From Urechidicola vernalis (GTDB lineage: Bacteria > Bacteroidota > Bacteroidia > Flavobacteriales > Flavobacteriaceae), in the NCBI RefSeq assembly GCF_031846385.1, contig NZ_JAVRHV010000003.1, forward strand, positions 248,001 through 312,000: DNA of 64,000 nucleotides, read 5' to 3'. The notes below the pieces were generated by a model that did no database searches, was not told the origin of the DNA, and was given only the letters and a program-made list of their open reading frames with translations. A program made the translations under genes and the position numbers. Positions 18,196 through 28,100 of this stretch are shown in pieces. How positions within the stretch are numbered: the stretch's first letter is position 1; each line of letters begins with the position of its first letter.

Positions 18196-19263
18196 TTATA
18201 AGGTATCTATATTGTTTAAGTCTTCAAATGCTTGTTTTAAACGCGCTTTAAAAGTCAACTCTCCTTGGCGCAGCCAATTACGAGGATCATAATATTTCTT
18301 GTTTGGAGCATCAGCACCTTCTGGGTTTCCGATTTGAGCTTTTAAATACTCAGCATTTTTACCAAAGAAATCTCTAATACCTGTAGCAAAACCCCATTGT
18401 AAATCGGTATCTATATTCATTTTAATAGTTCCGTATCCAATTGCTTCTCTAATCTCCTCAACAGTTGATCCCGATCCACCATGGAATACAAAATCAATAG
18501 TGTTTGGAGCAACATTATATTTTTCAGAAATATACTCCTGAGAATTCTTTAAGATCTTTGGAGTTAATTTTACGTTACCTGGCTTGTATACACCGTGTAC
18601 GTTTCCAAATGCAGCGGCAATTGTAAATTGTGGGCTTACTTTTAGCAATTCTTCATATGCATATGCAACTTCTTCTGGTTGTGTGTATAATTTAGAAACA
18701 TCAACATCAGAATTGTCAACACCATCTTCTTCTCCTCCTGTAATACCTAATTCAATTTCTAAAGTCATTCCCATTTTGCTCATACGAGCTAAATATTCTT
18801 TACAAATTTCAATATTCTCTTCTATTGGCTCTTCAGATAAGTCGATCATATGAGAACTGTACAATGGTTTTCCAGTTTCAGCAAAATGTTTTTCACTAGC
18901 ATCTAATAAACCATCGATCCAAGGCAATAATTTTTTAGCACAATGGTCAGTATGTAAAATAACTGGTACACCATAGGCTTCCGCCATTAAATGGATGTGT
19001 TTTGCTCCTGCAATACCACCAGCAATTGCCGCTTTTTGTCCATCGTTAGATAGTCCTTTACCGGCATTAAATTGTGCTCCACCATTAGAAAACTGGATGA
19101 TAACTGGGGCATTTAATTCTTTAGCAGTTTCTAATACTGCATTAATTGTATTTGATCCAATTACGTTTACCGCAGGTATTGCGAAGTTCTTATCTTTTGC
19201 AAGTTTGAAAATTTCTTGCACCTCATTTCCTGTGGCAACTCCAGGTTTAATATTGTAACTCAT
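18196..19263 (-). CDS. fbaA: Class II fructose-bisphosphate aldolase
   Basis: A 355-residue zinc-dependent aldolase of glycolysis and gluconeogenesis. The class II A-type signature is present: VILHTDHCAKKLLPW (about 101-115, with the catalytic Asp106 and zinc ligand His107), FGNVHGVYKPGNVKL, and the phosphate-binding DFVFHGGSGS followed by NIDTDLQW. Length is normal. A TAAATTTG -7 element lies upstream, and a terminator follows, so it is probably a single-gene transcript. Confidence 0.97.
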   Translation of the reverse strand: MSYNIKPGVATGNEVQEIFKLAKDKNFAIPAVNVIGSNTINAVLETAKELNAPVIIQFSNGGAQFNAGKGLSNDGQKAAIAGGIAGAKHIHLMAEAYGVPVILHTDHCAKKLLPWIDGLLDASEKHFAETGKPLYSSHMIDLSEEPIEENIEICKEYLARMSKMGMTLEIELGITGGEEDGVDNSDVDVSKLYTQPEEVAYAYEELLKVSPQFTIAAAFGNVHGVYKPGNVKLTPKILKNSQEYISEKYNVAPNTIDFVFHGGSGSTVEEIREAIGYGTIKMNIDTDLQWGFATGIRDFFGKNAEYLKAQIGNPEGADAPNKKYYDPRNWLRQGELTFKARLKQAFEDLNNIDTL

Positions 19264-19288
19264 ATTGATAGTTTATTAAATTGAGTTG

Positions 19289-19296
19289 CAAATTTA
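19289..19296 (-). promoter_or_regulatory. Promoter -7 element for fbaA
   Basis: TAAATTTG on the minus strand matches TAnnTTTG, 25 bases before the start codon; the -33 region is not distinct. Confidence 0.5.
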
Positions 19297-19424
19297 CTAA
19301 ATTAAACGTGATTCTTACTTATTTAACTATTTGTTAAAGTGTAATTGGATAAAAAAACGAAATTATGAAAAAAGCGGAATTTAAAATTGAAATTCGATAG
19401 AATAAGGGTGGCATATTTGCCAAT

Positions 19425-21965
19425 TTAAAAAGGATAGTTGATTCCAAAATTGAATACCGAATGGTTAAAGTTGTAGTTCGTAAACCATTTCTTACCCTTG
19501 GCTAAATAGGGTTCGTAAGTTTTAAAGCCTAAATCTAAACGAACCACTAAGAAATTAAAATCATAACGTACTCCGAACCCAGTTCCTAAGGCTATGTCTG
19601 TTAAAGAACTAATTCCAGTGAATTTACCTTCCTCTTCAATAAGTTCAGAATTGGTAATGTCCCAAATGTTTCCAGCATCAGCAAAAATGGCACCTTTGAA
19701 ACTGTTAAGGATATTAAATCTATATTCTAAACTTGTTAAGAATTTCAGCGTTCCAACGTTGTATTCTAAGTCGTTTTCAGTTGAGCCTGGACCTAAATCA
19801 TAAATTTTCCAAGCACGTAAATCATTTGCTCCACCAATAAAATAACTTCGATTAAATGGAATGGTTGAGGAGTTTCCATAAGGAACAGCAACTCCTAAAA
19901 AAGCACGGTAGGCAAGCGTGTTTTCGTCTCCCATCCCCCAAAATTTCTTGTATTCAAAATCTCCTTTTAAGTATTGCGCAATCGGAATTCCAAATAATTC
20001 CTTGTTAGAACTTTCAGGTGTTTCTTTTGCAAATTGAGTTGTAAGTGCTCCGGCCGATGCAAGGCGCACTCTGAAAAAAGAGAAGTCAGTGTCCTTGTAA
20101 TCTTCTCGATTGTTATAGGTGAATTCATAGGTAATTGCAGGGACCAAAACATTTTCTGTAATAATATTGTACTTGCTATCTATGTTCTGTGTATCTCCAT
20201 ACTCGTTTGGATGGCTAGATTCAAAGTTGTTACTTGGGTCTAGCATATAGTCAATGAAATCAAGCGGAATTAAATTTCCGTTATCATCATACATTTCAGG
20301 AGGGATTGTAATAGTTTCTGACATGGATTCAGAAACATCAATCAAATCGTTATACTCAGAAGTATAAATCTCGAAATACGATTCTGGATTTAGATTTTTA
20401 ATAAACTGCGCATTTATTAATTCAAAACGATGTCTTATTTTTTTGCTAGACTGCCAGTTATACCCTATGATGCCTGTAAATAATTGTTTGTCTAAGCCAA
20501 TGTTTTTTTGAAAACTAGTACCTAAAGTGAAATTAGTTTTAGGTGCCATGTTTTTAGGAATTATTTTGGTAGTATTAATAGGAAACAGTATTCTTGGAAT
20601 TTCTAAAGAGACATCACCTCCAAATTCCCATGCATTAAAGAAAATATTTTTGTCTTGGTCTGCAACATCAGTAGAATTAAAGAATGAACCTTGTAAAGAA
20701 AAATTTAAAATCTCGGCCCCTCTAAAAATGTTTCGATTCATAATAGAAACTTTACCTGACACACCCATTTGTTTAATGTTTGAATGTGACAATTCAGTGT
20801 TAACAGCAAAAGAGTATTTCTTATAAGGTGTTAAAAATATTTGAGCAGCTAAACTGTCTTGATTTAACTCTGTATATTTTATATCTACTAGTCTAAAATT
20901 TTTGAGGCCTCTTAAGTTTTTTCTTGTCAAATCTCGATCTTCATCTTTGTAAATACTATCTGGGTATATAAAAATACTATTTGTTAAAAGTTTGGAGTTG
21001 TATTTAATTTCATCATGTGCATGGAACGTATATTTATTGTAAGTGTCTGTTGCGTTATATGGATCATTTTTTCGGCTAAAAGAGTAATCAGTATAAACAT
21101 CGATTTTTGATATTTTTTGAACACGAAAAGGAGTCGAATAAATACTATCATTCTCTTCAATAAGTCGATTATTTATGTTTAAATGAATATTTGCTTTGAA
21201 GGGAACTAAAGAAGAATCTGCGTCAAAATGAATTGTATTTCTATTAAAATGATAAATTCCAGTGTTTCTATAAATTGAAGTTAATCTATCCGCTTCATTT
21301 TCAAAATCTTTGAATCGAAATTGATTTCCTTTTTTAATTAATGAAGCATTGCTGTTTTTCTCATAAATAGAATCGAGAATAGGAGTTCTTATGTTTTTAG
21401 AAATACTATCTATTTTGTATGCTTTACCTGTGTTTACGTTATATTCTACGGTAACACGTTTCTTACTTTTAAAAGTTTCTTTGTAATCTACTGTTGCTCG
21501 AAAATATCCTTCACTCTGAAAATAGTCACGTAAATTTTTTGCGGTCTCCACTGTTTTTAAAGTGTCTAAAACAACAGGCGCTTCTCCACTTCTAAAAAAC
21601 CATTCATTTATGCTGTTTTTAAAGTTTCGATATCCTCGCGATTGTTTTTCTGAAAAAGCCTTTGAAAAGGACCGATGACGTTTTGGAAATGAATCTCTCC
21701 AAATCTCATATGGGTGCAGAAAATTCTTGCTTCCAAGATTGTAGAAATTTAAAGAGACAGGAATTCCTAAAACCAAACTGTTTGGCCGTTGCATTAAATA
21801 GGTGTTTACCTCATCATCAATATTTTTTTTGTCATTGACTTTGATGGTGTTTTTTTTGAGCAAGTGCTCACCTTCATTTACATGTTTTATAGCATTACAA
21901 GCGGAAAGAAGAAGAATTATAACTCCTAAAAAAATGTACGATACAATGCAGTTGTTTTTCAACAA
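19425..21965 (-). CDS. tamL: TamL: BamA/TamA-family outer-membrane lipoprotein
   Basis: An 846-residue Omp85-type protein with a lipidated N-terminus (lipobox LSAC, Cys23), the arrangement called TamL in Bacteroidota, where it replaces TamA in the translocation and assembly module. POTRA-like domains fill about residues 25-400 (for example RDYFQSEGYFRATVDYK and YRNTGIYHF), and the rest is a 16-strand barrel ending in FNFGINYPF. The barrel contains the expected late motif near FIGGANDLRAW. A tamB gene is not next to it here. It is divergent from the methyltransferase gene with only 37 bases between start codons. Confidence 0.88.
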   Translation of the reverse strand: MLKNNCIVSYIFLGVIILLLSACNAIKHVNEGEHLLKKNTIKVNDKKNIDDEVNTYLMQRPNSLVLGIPVSLNFYNLGSKNFLHPYEIWRDSFPKRHRSFSKAFSEKQSRGYRNFKNSINEWFFRSGEAPVVLDTLKTVETAKNLRDYFQSEGYFRATVDYKETFKSKKRVTVEYNVNTGKAYKIDSISKNIRTPILDSIYEKNSNASLIKKGNQFRFKDFENEADRLTSIYRNTGIYHFNRNTIHFDADSSLVPFKANIHLNINNRLIEENDSIYSTPFRVQKISKIDVYTDYSFSRKNDPYNATDTYNKYTFHAHDEIKYNSKLLTNSIFIYPDSIYKDEDRDLTRKNLRGLKNFRLVDIKYTELNQDSLAAQIFLTPYKKYSFAVNTELSHSNIKQMGVSGKVSIMNRNIFRGAEILNFSLQGSFFNSTDVADQDKNIFFNAWEFGGDVSLEIPRILFPINTTKIIPKNMAPKTNFTLGTSFQKNIGLDKQLFTGIIGYNWQSSKKIRHRFELINAQFIKNLNPESYFEIYTSEYNDLIDVSESMSETITIPPEMYDDNGNLIPLDFIDYMLDPSNNFESSHPNEYGDTQNIDSKYNIITENVLVPAITYEFTYNNREDYKDTDFSFFRVRLASAGALTTQFAKETPESSNKELFGIPIAQYLKGDFEYKKFWGMGDENTLAYRAFLGVAVPYGNSSTIPFNRSYFIGGANDLRAWKIYDLGPGSTENDLEYNVGTLKFLTSLEYRFNILNSFKGAIFADAGNIWDITNSELIEEEGKFTGISSLTDIALGTGFGVRYDFNFLVVRLDLGFKTYEPYLAKGKKWFTNYNFNHSVFNFGINYPF

Positions 21966-21982
21966 ATAAGAGTTTAAATTTG
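21952..21982 (+). promoter_or_regulatory. Promoter of the rRNA methyltransferase gene
   Basis: TTG (21952-21954), a 20-base spacer and TAAATTTG (21975-21982) form a plausible -33/-7 promoter on plus. Its -33 element lies inside the first codons of tamL on the other strand. Confidence 0.6.
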
Positions 21983-21984
21983 TT

Positions 21985-22014
21985 CAAAAATAACACTTTA
22001 ATATGTTATCCAAA
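21985..22014 (-). promoter_or_regulatory. Promoter of tamL
   Basis: On minus, TTTG (22011-22014), an 18-base spacer and TATTTTTG (21985-21992) make an exact Bacteroidota promoter. Its -33 element lies inside the first codons of the plus-strand methyltransferase gene, and its -7 element is two bases from the opposing -7 element. Confidence 0.65.
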
Positions 22015-22728
22015 AACCAAATAAAATTAATAAAAAGTTTACATCAAAAAAAGTACCGAACTAAGAATAACTTGTTTATTGTTGAAGGTGTAAAAGGTGT
22101 AAATGAGTTTTTGAATTCTCATTTTTCGCTCGAAAAATTATTTTGTACGGAAAATTTTTCAAATCAGTTGGATAGTGAAATTGTAGAGGTGATTTCTGCT
22201 GTTGAATTAAAAAAAATAAGTAATTTGAATTCTCCGAATGAAGTTTTAGGAATTTTCAAAATTCCAAAACCTAAAAAACAAGACCTGGAAAAATTTTCAA
22301 TTGTTTTGGATGAGATAAATGATCCAGGGAATTTGGGAACGATTATTCGTTTATGTGATTGGTTTGGTGTGGAACAATTGATCTGTTCAGAAAACACAGT
22401 AGATTGTTACAACTCTAAAGTGGTGCAATCTACTATGGGATCTTTGTCTCGTGTGTCGATAATTTATACAGATATAAAGCAGTTTATTAAATATTCGAAT
22501 TTACCGATCTATGCGGCAATGATGAATGGAGAAAATGTATATAAAGCGTCTTTACCAGAAAATGGGATTTTGGTAATGGGTAATGAAGCAAACGGTATAA
22601 GTTCGGAAGTGTCTGAATTAATTACAAATAAAATTGCCATTCCAAAATTTGGAAAAACTCAACTTACCGAAAGTTTAAATGTTGCAACCGCAACGGCAAT
22701 ATTGCTTAGTGAATTTAAAAGGAGTTAG
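22003..22728 (+). CDS. SpoU/TrmH-family RNA 2'-O-ribose methyltransferase
   Basis: A 241-residue SAM-dependent methyltransferase of the SPOUT superfamily. The N-terminal substrate-binding part (about 1-90) contains KKYRTKNNLFIVEGVKGVNEFL; the SPOUT core has the three motifs LDEINDPGNLGTIIRLCDWFG (motif 1), GILVMGNEANGIS (motif 2) and KIAIPKFGKTQLTESLNVATATAILL (motif 3). The target is probably rRNA, but the exact nucleotide cannot be read from sequence. The stop overlaps the porT stop by four bases in convergent orientation. Confidence 0.93.
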   Translation: MLSKNQIKLIKSLHQKKYRTKNNLFIVEGVKGVNEFLNSHFSLEKLFCTENFSNQLDSEIVEVISAVELKKISNLNSPNEVLGIFKIPKPKKQDLEKFSIVLDEINDPGNLGTIIRLCDWFGVEQLICSENTVDCYNSKVVQSTMGSLSRVSIIYTDIKQFIKYSNLPIYAAMMNGENVYKASLPENGILVMGNEANGISSEVSELITNKIAIPKFGKTQLTESLNVATATAILLSEFKRS

Positions 22729-23420
22729 TGGAAAGCTAAATTCAAGAATACTCCTCGAGTTCCGAAATAATCTATAGGTTCAGTCCAAGGGCTATTTGGT
22801 GTATGATCAGGCTTTAATTCGTTGTTTATAGCAAAGACTCCTCTAATAGATGGAGAGAATATGAACCAATATAAATAAAGGTCAACCCCTAGTCCAATCT
22901 CGTAAGAGAAGTTGTGAGTTTTCATTCTAAACTCTCCACTAAAATTGTCGTCAGGATGGTTCTCATTACTTGAGAAATTATAATCATAAGAAGCGCCTCC
23001 AACAACGTATGGTCGCATATTTCCTAAACGTTTTGTATTTAGTTTTACTAATAATGGAACTCTTAAATAAGTACCTCCTAATTTTCTAATACTATCTCGT
23101 GCTCCACCTTTTATGTTTGTAAAAGCAAGTTCCTTGGTGTTGCTGGAAAGTCCCGGTTCAAGTCTTAATGTAACAAAGTCATTTATTTTCCAACCTCCAA
23201 TAATTCCAATATTAAAACCAAGACTAGATTGAACTTCTACAAAGGTGTTGGGTTGGGTGTAATTTATTTTGAAACCTTTTTTATTTAACCCTAAATAATA
23301 ACCAAAATGAATAGTTTTAGCATCAAAACCCGTTTGATATTCTATTACTTCTTTTTGCGCTCTAAGTTGATAAGAAAGCAAAAAAAGAACACCAAAAATA
23401 AGGGTTGATACTTTATTCAT
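22725..23420 (-). CDS. porT: Type IX secretion protein PorT
   Basis: A 231-residue outer-membrane beta-barrel with a signal peptide ending near LRAQ. Visible strands include IHFGYYLGLNKKGFKI, GFNIGIIGGWKINDFVTLRLEPGLS, YLRVPLLVKL, YVVGGASYDYNF and FSYEIGLGVDLYLYWFIFSPSIRG, and the protein ends in FLNLAFH. The sequence and the position one base after ubiE match the ubiE-porT pair of Flavobacteria. PorT is required for type IX secretion in gliding and gingipain-producing species. The ring and motor genes gldKLMN are also in this window, about 30 kb away. Confidence 0.85.
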   Translation of the reverse strand: MNKVSTLIFGVLFLLSYQLRAQKEVIEYQTGFDAKTIHFGYYLGLNKKGFKINYTQPNTFVEVQSSLGFNIGIIGGWKINDFVTLRLEPGLSSNTKELAFTNIKGGARDSIRKLGGTYLRVPLLVKLNTKRLGNMRPYVVGGASYDYNFSSNENHPDDNFSGEFRMKTHNFSYEIGLGVDLYLYWFIFSPSIRGVFAINNELKPDHTPNSPWTEPIDYFGTRGVFLNLAFH

Positions 23421-23421
23421 A

Positions 23422-24153
23422 TTATTTTGTAGCTGTATAAATGGTCGCTACACCAAAAGTCTGTGGTTTATTTTCTACATCTATAAACCCAATTTCTTTT
23501 AAAATATTGTTAAATGTAGCTCCATATGGGAATTTAGATGCAGATTCCGATAAATAGGTATATGCTGAACCTTCTTTAGAAAAGAGTTTACCCATTAATG
23601 GCATAACTGTTTTACTATGGAAATTGTAAAATTCTTTGTAAGGGCTTTTAGAAGGTAATGAAGTTTCTAAAACGATAAACGTTCCGCCTGGTTTTAATAC
23701 TCTTAAAATTTCTGCTAACCCAACTTTAAGGTTTTCAAAATTTCGAACCCCAAAAGCAACTGAAATAGCATCAAATGTATTGTCTTTAAAGGGAAGATTT
23801 TCAGAGTCACCTAAAACCATTTCAATTTTGTCTGAAAGACCTTCTTTTGCAATCTTCTCTTTACCTACATTTAACATTCCTTCTGAAATGTCTAAACCGG
23901 TTATGGAGGTTGCTTTCGTGTTTTTTGCAAAATTTATAGCTAAATCACCTGTTCCGGTAGCAATGTCTAAAATGGTTTCTGGATTTCCATTCTTTACAAT
24001 TGCAACTACTTTTTTACGCCATTTTACATCTATTCCAAACGAAATCATACGGTTAAGGCCGTCATAGTTTTCCGAAATATTGTCGAACATTTGGGCAACC
24101 TGCTCTTTCTTTCCTAAATCGGAATCTTTGTATGGAGTTATGTTTTCTGACAT
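23422..24153 (-). CDS. ubiE: Demethylmenaquinone methyltransferase (UbiE/MenG)
   Basis: A SAM methyltransferase that methylates demethylmenaquinone, the last step in menaquinone synthesis. Motifs are clear: VAQMFDNISENYDGLNRMISFGIDVKWRKK near the start, the SAM site ILDIATGTGDLAI, and the family signature VAFGVRNFENLKVGLAEILRVLKPGG. I chose the ATG at 24153, which begins MSENITPYK; an ATG at 24174 would overlap the Nfu gene by 17 bases. The gene follows the Nfu gene closely and precedes porT, so the three may form one operon. Confidence 0.96.
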   Translation of the reverse strand: MSENITPYKDSDLGKKEQVAQMFDNISENYDGLNRMISFGIDVKWRKKVVAIVKNGNPETILDIATGTGDLAINFAKNTKATSITGLDISEGMLNVGKEKIAKEGLSDKIEMVLGDSENLPFKDNTFDAISVAFGVRNFENLKVGLAEILRVLKPGGTFIVLETSLPSKSPYKEFYNFHSKTVMPLMGKLFSKEGSAYTYLSESASKFPYGATFNNILKEIGFIDVENKPQTFGVATIYTATK

Positions 24154-24157
24154 ATTG

Positions 24158-25051
24158 CTAACCATTAATGGCAATTACGTTTTCAATTTTATTCGGAATC
24201 ATTTGCTTTAACATCGTTTCAATTCCGTTTTTTAATGTAATTGTTGAAGATGGGCATCCGCTACAAGCACCTTGTAAAATTACGTTTACGGTTTTAGAGT
24301 CTTCTTCGTAAGAAGCGAATTGAATGTTACCTCCGTCTGAAGCAACGGCTGGTTTTACATATTCATCTAAAATGCTAATGATTTGTAGTGAGATCTCATC
24401 GTAATTACCAGCGTTAGATTTGCTAATTTTCTCGGCAATAGGAGCTGCTTTTTCTGAAATTATGATTTTTCCTTTGGTAATATATTCTCTAAGAAAGCCT
24501 CTTATTTCTTGTCCAATTTCTGACCATTCTGCCATTTCATATTTCGTAATTGAAATATAATTTTCAGAAATAAAAACCTCTTTTACAAATGGAAATTTGA
24601 ATAATTCTACTGAGATCGGAGAGTCCTTGGCTTCATCGATGTTCTTGAATTCAAACGTTTGTGAAACAATCATTTTATTGGCTACAAACTTCATAACTGA
24701 AGGGTTAGGTGTTGTTTCCGCATAAATTTCAATTCCTGTTTTAGACGGAGATTTTGATGTTGAATTAATTAAAGATTTCCCATCATTTAAATATTTCTCT
24801 AATTGTTCTCTAACTTCTTCTTGAACATCATTCCATGAAACAATATCAAACTTTTCAATTGCTACAAAATTAGCACTTATAAAAACTTTTTTTACAAAAG
24901 GAAGATGAAATAGTTCTTGCGCTAAAGTTGAATTTTTTGCGTCATCAATATTATTGTATTCGTAACTACCATTTGTGATTTGCCCCGTGTGTGCAAATTT
25001 TATAATGGATGAGTTGCTAGTTGCCTGAATAGAAACGGAAATGCTTTGCAT
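24158..25051 (-). CDS. Nfu-type iron-sulfur carrier with two N-terminal Nfu domains
   Basis: A 297-residue cytosolic iron-sulfur scaffold or carrier. The C-terminal NifU domain (about 215-297) holds the cluster-binding GACSGCPSST with Cys263-x-x-Cys266. Before it lie two tandem Nfu_N domains, about residues 5-88 and 108-192. They are clearly related (ELFHLPFVKKVFISANFVAI versus ELFKFPFVKEVFISENYISI). The second keeps the usual TPNPSVMKF entry motif; the first has TSNSSIIKF, so it has drifted. Most Nfu proteins have one such domain. It is first in the Nfu-ubiE-porT run. Confidence 0.93.
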   Translation of the reverse strand: MQSISVSIQATSNSSIIKFAHTGQITNGSYEYNNIDDAKNSTLAQELFHLPFVKKVFISANFVAIEKFDIVSWNDVQEEVREQLEKYLNDGKSLINSTSKSPSKTGIEIYAETTPNPSVMKFVANKMIVSQTFEFKNIDEAKDSPISVELFKFPFVKEVFISENYISITKYEMAEWSEIGQEIRGFLREYITKGKIIISEKAAPIAEKISKSNAGNYDEISLQIISILDEYVKPAVASDGGNIQFASYEEDSKTVNVILQGACSGCPSSTITLKNGIETMLKQMIPNKIENVIAING

Positions 25052-25069
25052 TGATATTTAAATTTTTGG

Positions 25070-25077
25070 CAAAAATA
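25070..25077 (-). promoter_or_regulatory. Promoter -7 element for the Nfu gene
   Basis: TATTTTTG on the minus strand, 18 bases before the start codon, matches TAnnTTTG. No -33 TTG was found at standard spacing. Confidence 0.45.
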
Positions 25078-25102
25078 CTAAATCTATGGCTAAGGATTTT
25101 GA

Positions 25103-25110
25103 TATATTTG
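25103..25110 (+). promoter_or_regulatory. Promoter -7 element for the repeat surface protein
   Basis: TATATTTG matches TAnnTTTG and places a start of transcription near 25116, after the ATG at 25086. This supports translation from the ATG at 25137. Confidence 0.5.
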
Positions 25111-25136
25111 TTCAAATTAAAATTGCTAACTGTTTA

Positions 25137-28100
25137 ATGAAAAAGAATCTTCTCTTTTTGATGCTATTTGCGTCATGGATTAGTTTTTCACAGAATAATT
25201 GTGTTGATGCTATTGTTGTTTGTGGTAATAGCAATTATGAAGATTTAAGTGCAACTGGAGTAGGGATTCAAGAATTGGCAGGTTCAAATACATGTTCGAG
25301 TCAAGAAAATAATAGCCTGTGGTTATCTCTAAAAATCAATTCAGGAGGTACTTTGGGCTTTGAAATTACACCTACAAATACGAACGGAACCACAAATACA
25401 GATATTAATATAGATTTTGATTTTTTTATTTTTGGCCCAAATGCAAGTTGTTCCAATATAGGACAAGCCATCCGTTGTTCTACAACTAATCCAAGCGCGG
25501 CAAACCAAGGAAATAATTTAACGGGAATGCGATCTAGTGATTTCGATACATCTGAAGGGCCGGGTGCTGATGGAAACAGTTTTGTGAATTGGTTAAATGT
25601 TAACGCCGGTGAAAGTTATTTTTTGGTAATTGATAGACCTATTGGCTCTAGTAATTTTAAAATTGATTGGACTGGTAGTGCAACTTTTAATGCTCCTCCG
25701 GTGGCTACGCCTCCAACTATTGGGACCACATATGATTTGGAAGAATGTGATTCAGATGGAGTGCTAGATAATTCAACATTATTTGATCTAACTTCAAACT
25801 CAATTAAACTAATAAGTAATCAGTCGAATGTTGATGTGAAATACTTTGCAAATAACAATGACGCACAAACTGGAAATAACGCAATAAGTTCTCCTAGTGC
25901 TTACGCAAATATTTCAGACCCTCAAATTATTTATGCTCGTATAGAGAGTACAGTTACTCAGTGTTTTGCTGTAAGTGATTTTGAAATTTCGATTAAAGGG
26001 GAGATAGATTTTGTTACGCAAAAAGTGAATGTATGTGATATTGATAACGATGGTGTTTGGGACTTTGATTTGACTTTAAATGATACTTCAATTAAAAATG
26101 GTAGGGCAGGAGTTTCAGTTTCATATTATTTAACCGAAAATGATGCCATTAACTCTATAAATTCAATTATTGGTAATTATCAGAATATTAGTAATCCACA
26201 AACTATTTGGGTTCGAATGGAGTCTTTTGTTGGGGGATGTTTTGGGGTAAAACCGTTAGAATTGGAAATTTTTGATACACCAATTGCAACTCAACCTGCC
26301 AATATGATTTTATGTGATGATGATAATAATGGCACTATGTCATTTGATTTAACATCACAAAATGCGCTTATAAATACAGAACCTGGTATGGTTATTACCT
26401 ATCATGCTTCTCAAAATGACGCCGATTTAAATTTGAATCCGATTATAAGTCCACATGAAAATGGTTTTACAACAATTTTTGTTAGAGTTGAAAACACTCT
26501 ACATCCTAGTTGTTACGACACGACTTCTTTTGGCTTAGAAGTCTATAACGCTGCTTTCCCATTAGATAACACGTCAATTACGCCTGTTGCTTATTGTGAT
26601 AATACTTCTGTAGGAACTGACACCGATGGTATTATTGTATTTGATTTAACGGAAAGGTCTATAGATATTTTAAATGGACAAGCGGCTTCGGAGTTTACCT
26701 TGACTTATTTTACGGCCTCTAATTATGACCCTACAAGTGAAATTTTGGATCCGATTAATTTTCAAAATACCGTAGTTGGCGGGCAAACAATATATGTTCG
26801 TATGGCAAACAATTTAGAAAGTTCTTGTTATTCGGACACCTCCTTTACAATTGAGGTCTTTGAATTACCTGTAATTCAACCTACCATGATATTTAAAAAT
26901 TGTGATGAAGATGGAAATCCAGATGGTTTTACAGATTACAATTTAGAAGAAGCAAATGCTTATATCACTGGCGGAGCAACGGATGTGACAGTAACTTATC
27001 ATTTAAGTATGGTAGATGCCGATGCAGGCTCAAATGCTGTAAACCCATCACCTTTTAACAATGCCACAGCTGCAACGGTTTATGCAAGAGTAGAAACTAT
27101 CGATGGCTGTCATAGGGTAAGTACAGTATCTTTAGAAGTTTCAACAACTTCTTTCCCTGCTGGGTACAGTTATACTTTAGAAACTTGTGATAATGATGAC
27201 ACTATAGATGGACTGCATTTATTTGACCTTACTCAAGCTTCATCTGATATGATTGCTCAGTTCCCATCCGGACAAAATCTTTCGGTGCATTATTATACAA
27301 ACCAAAACGATGCACAGTTAGAACAGAATGAAATTGTTTCTCAAAGCGATTATATGAGTGAGGCTCCTTTAAACCAAACTTTATATGTCCGTGTAGAAAG
27401 CAATGACAATGGCGCTTGCTTTGGAGTAGGTCCTTTCTTAGAATTAATTGTATATGAACGCCCAGAATTTGAAGTGATTTCAGAAGCCGTAGTTTGTTTA
27501 AACTTACCGCCAATAATATTAGAAGCCTTTAATCCTAAAGATGTTTATACGTATGAGTGGACTGATGAGAATAACCAAGTTATTAGTACAGAGGCAACAG
27601 TTGAAGTTTCAGTAGGAGGTGTATATACCGTTATTGCTACTTCTGGATTGAATTGTGAATCGTTTCCAAAAACTGTAACAGTGATAGAATCGGATATTGC
27701 AATTTTAGACCACGATGATGTCACCATTACAGATGATTCATCCAATAACACAATTACCATAAATAATGAAAATAACAATTTAGGATTAGGTGATTATGAA
27801 TTTGCTCTAGATGATGAATTAGGGCCTTTTCAAGATCAATCATTATTTGAACAAGTTATGCCCGGTCTGCACACCATTTATGTGCGAGATAAGAACGGTT
27901 GTGGATTAGCTATGTTAGAAGTATCCGTAATTGGATTTTCTAAATTTTTCACTCCAAATAATGACGGACATAACGATACTTGGACCATTTTAGGTGTGAG
28001 TCAAGATTTTTATCCAACTTCATTAATCTATATCTATGATAGATTTGGAAAGATATTAGCAAATGTGGATCCCTTAGGAGAAGGCTGGGATGGCTATTAC

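Noticed and set aside
19364..19400. Tiny reading frame MKKAEFKIEIR between tamL and fbaA
   Set aside because: Only 11 codons, no promoter box or ribosome signal; likely chance.
25086..25136. N-terminal extension of the repeat surface protein starting at 25086
   Set aside because: The -7 box at 25103-25110 lies after that ATG, and the shorter form has a proper signal peptide.
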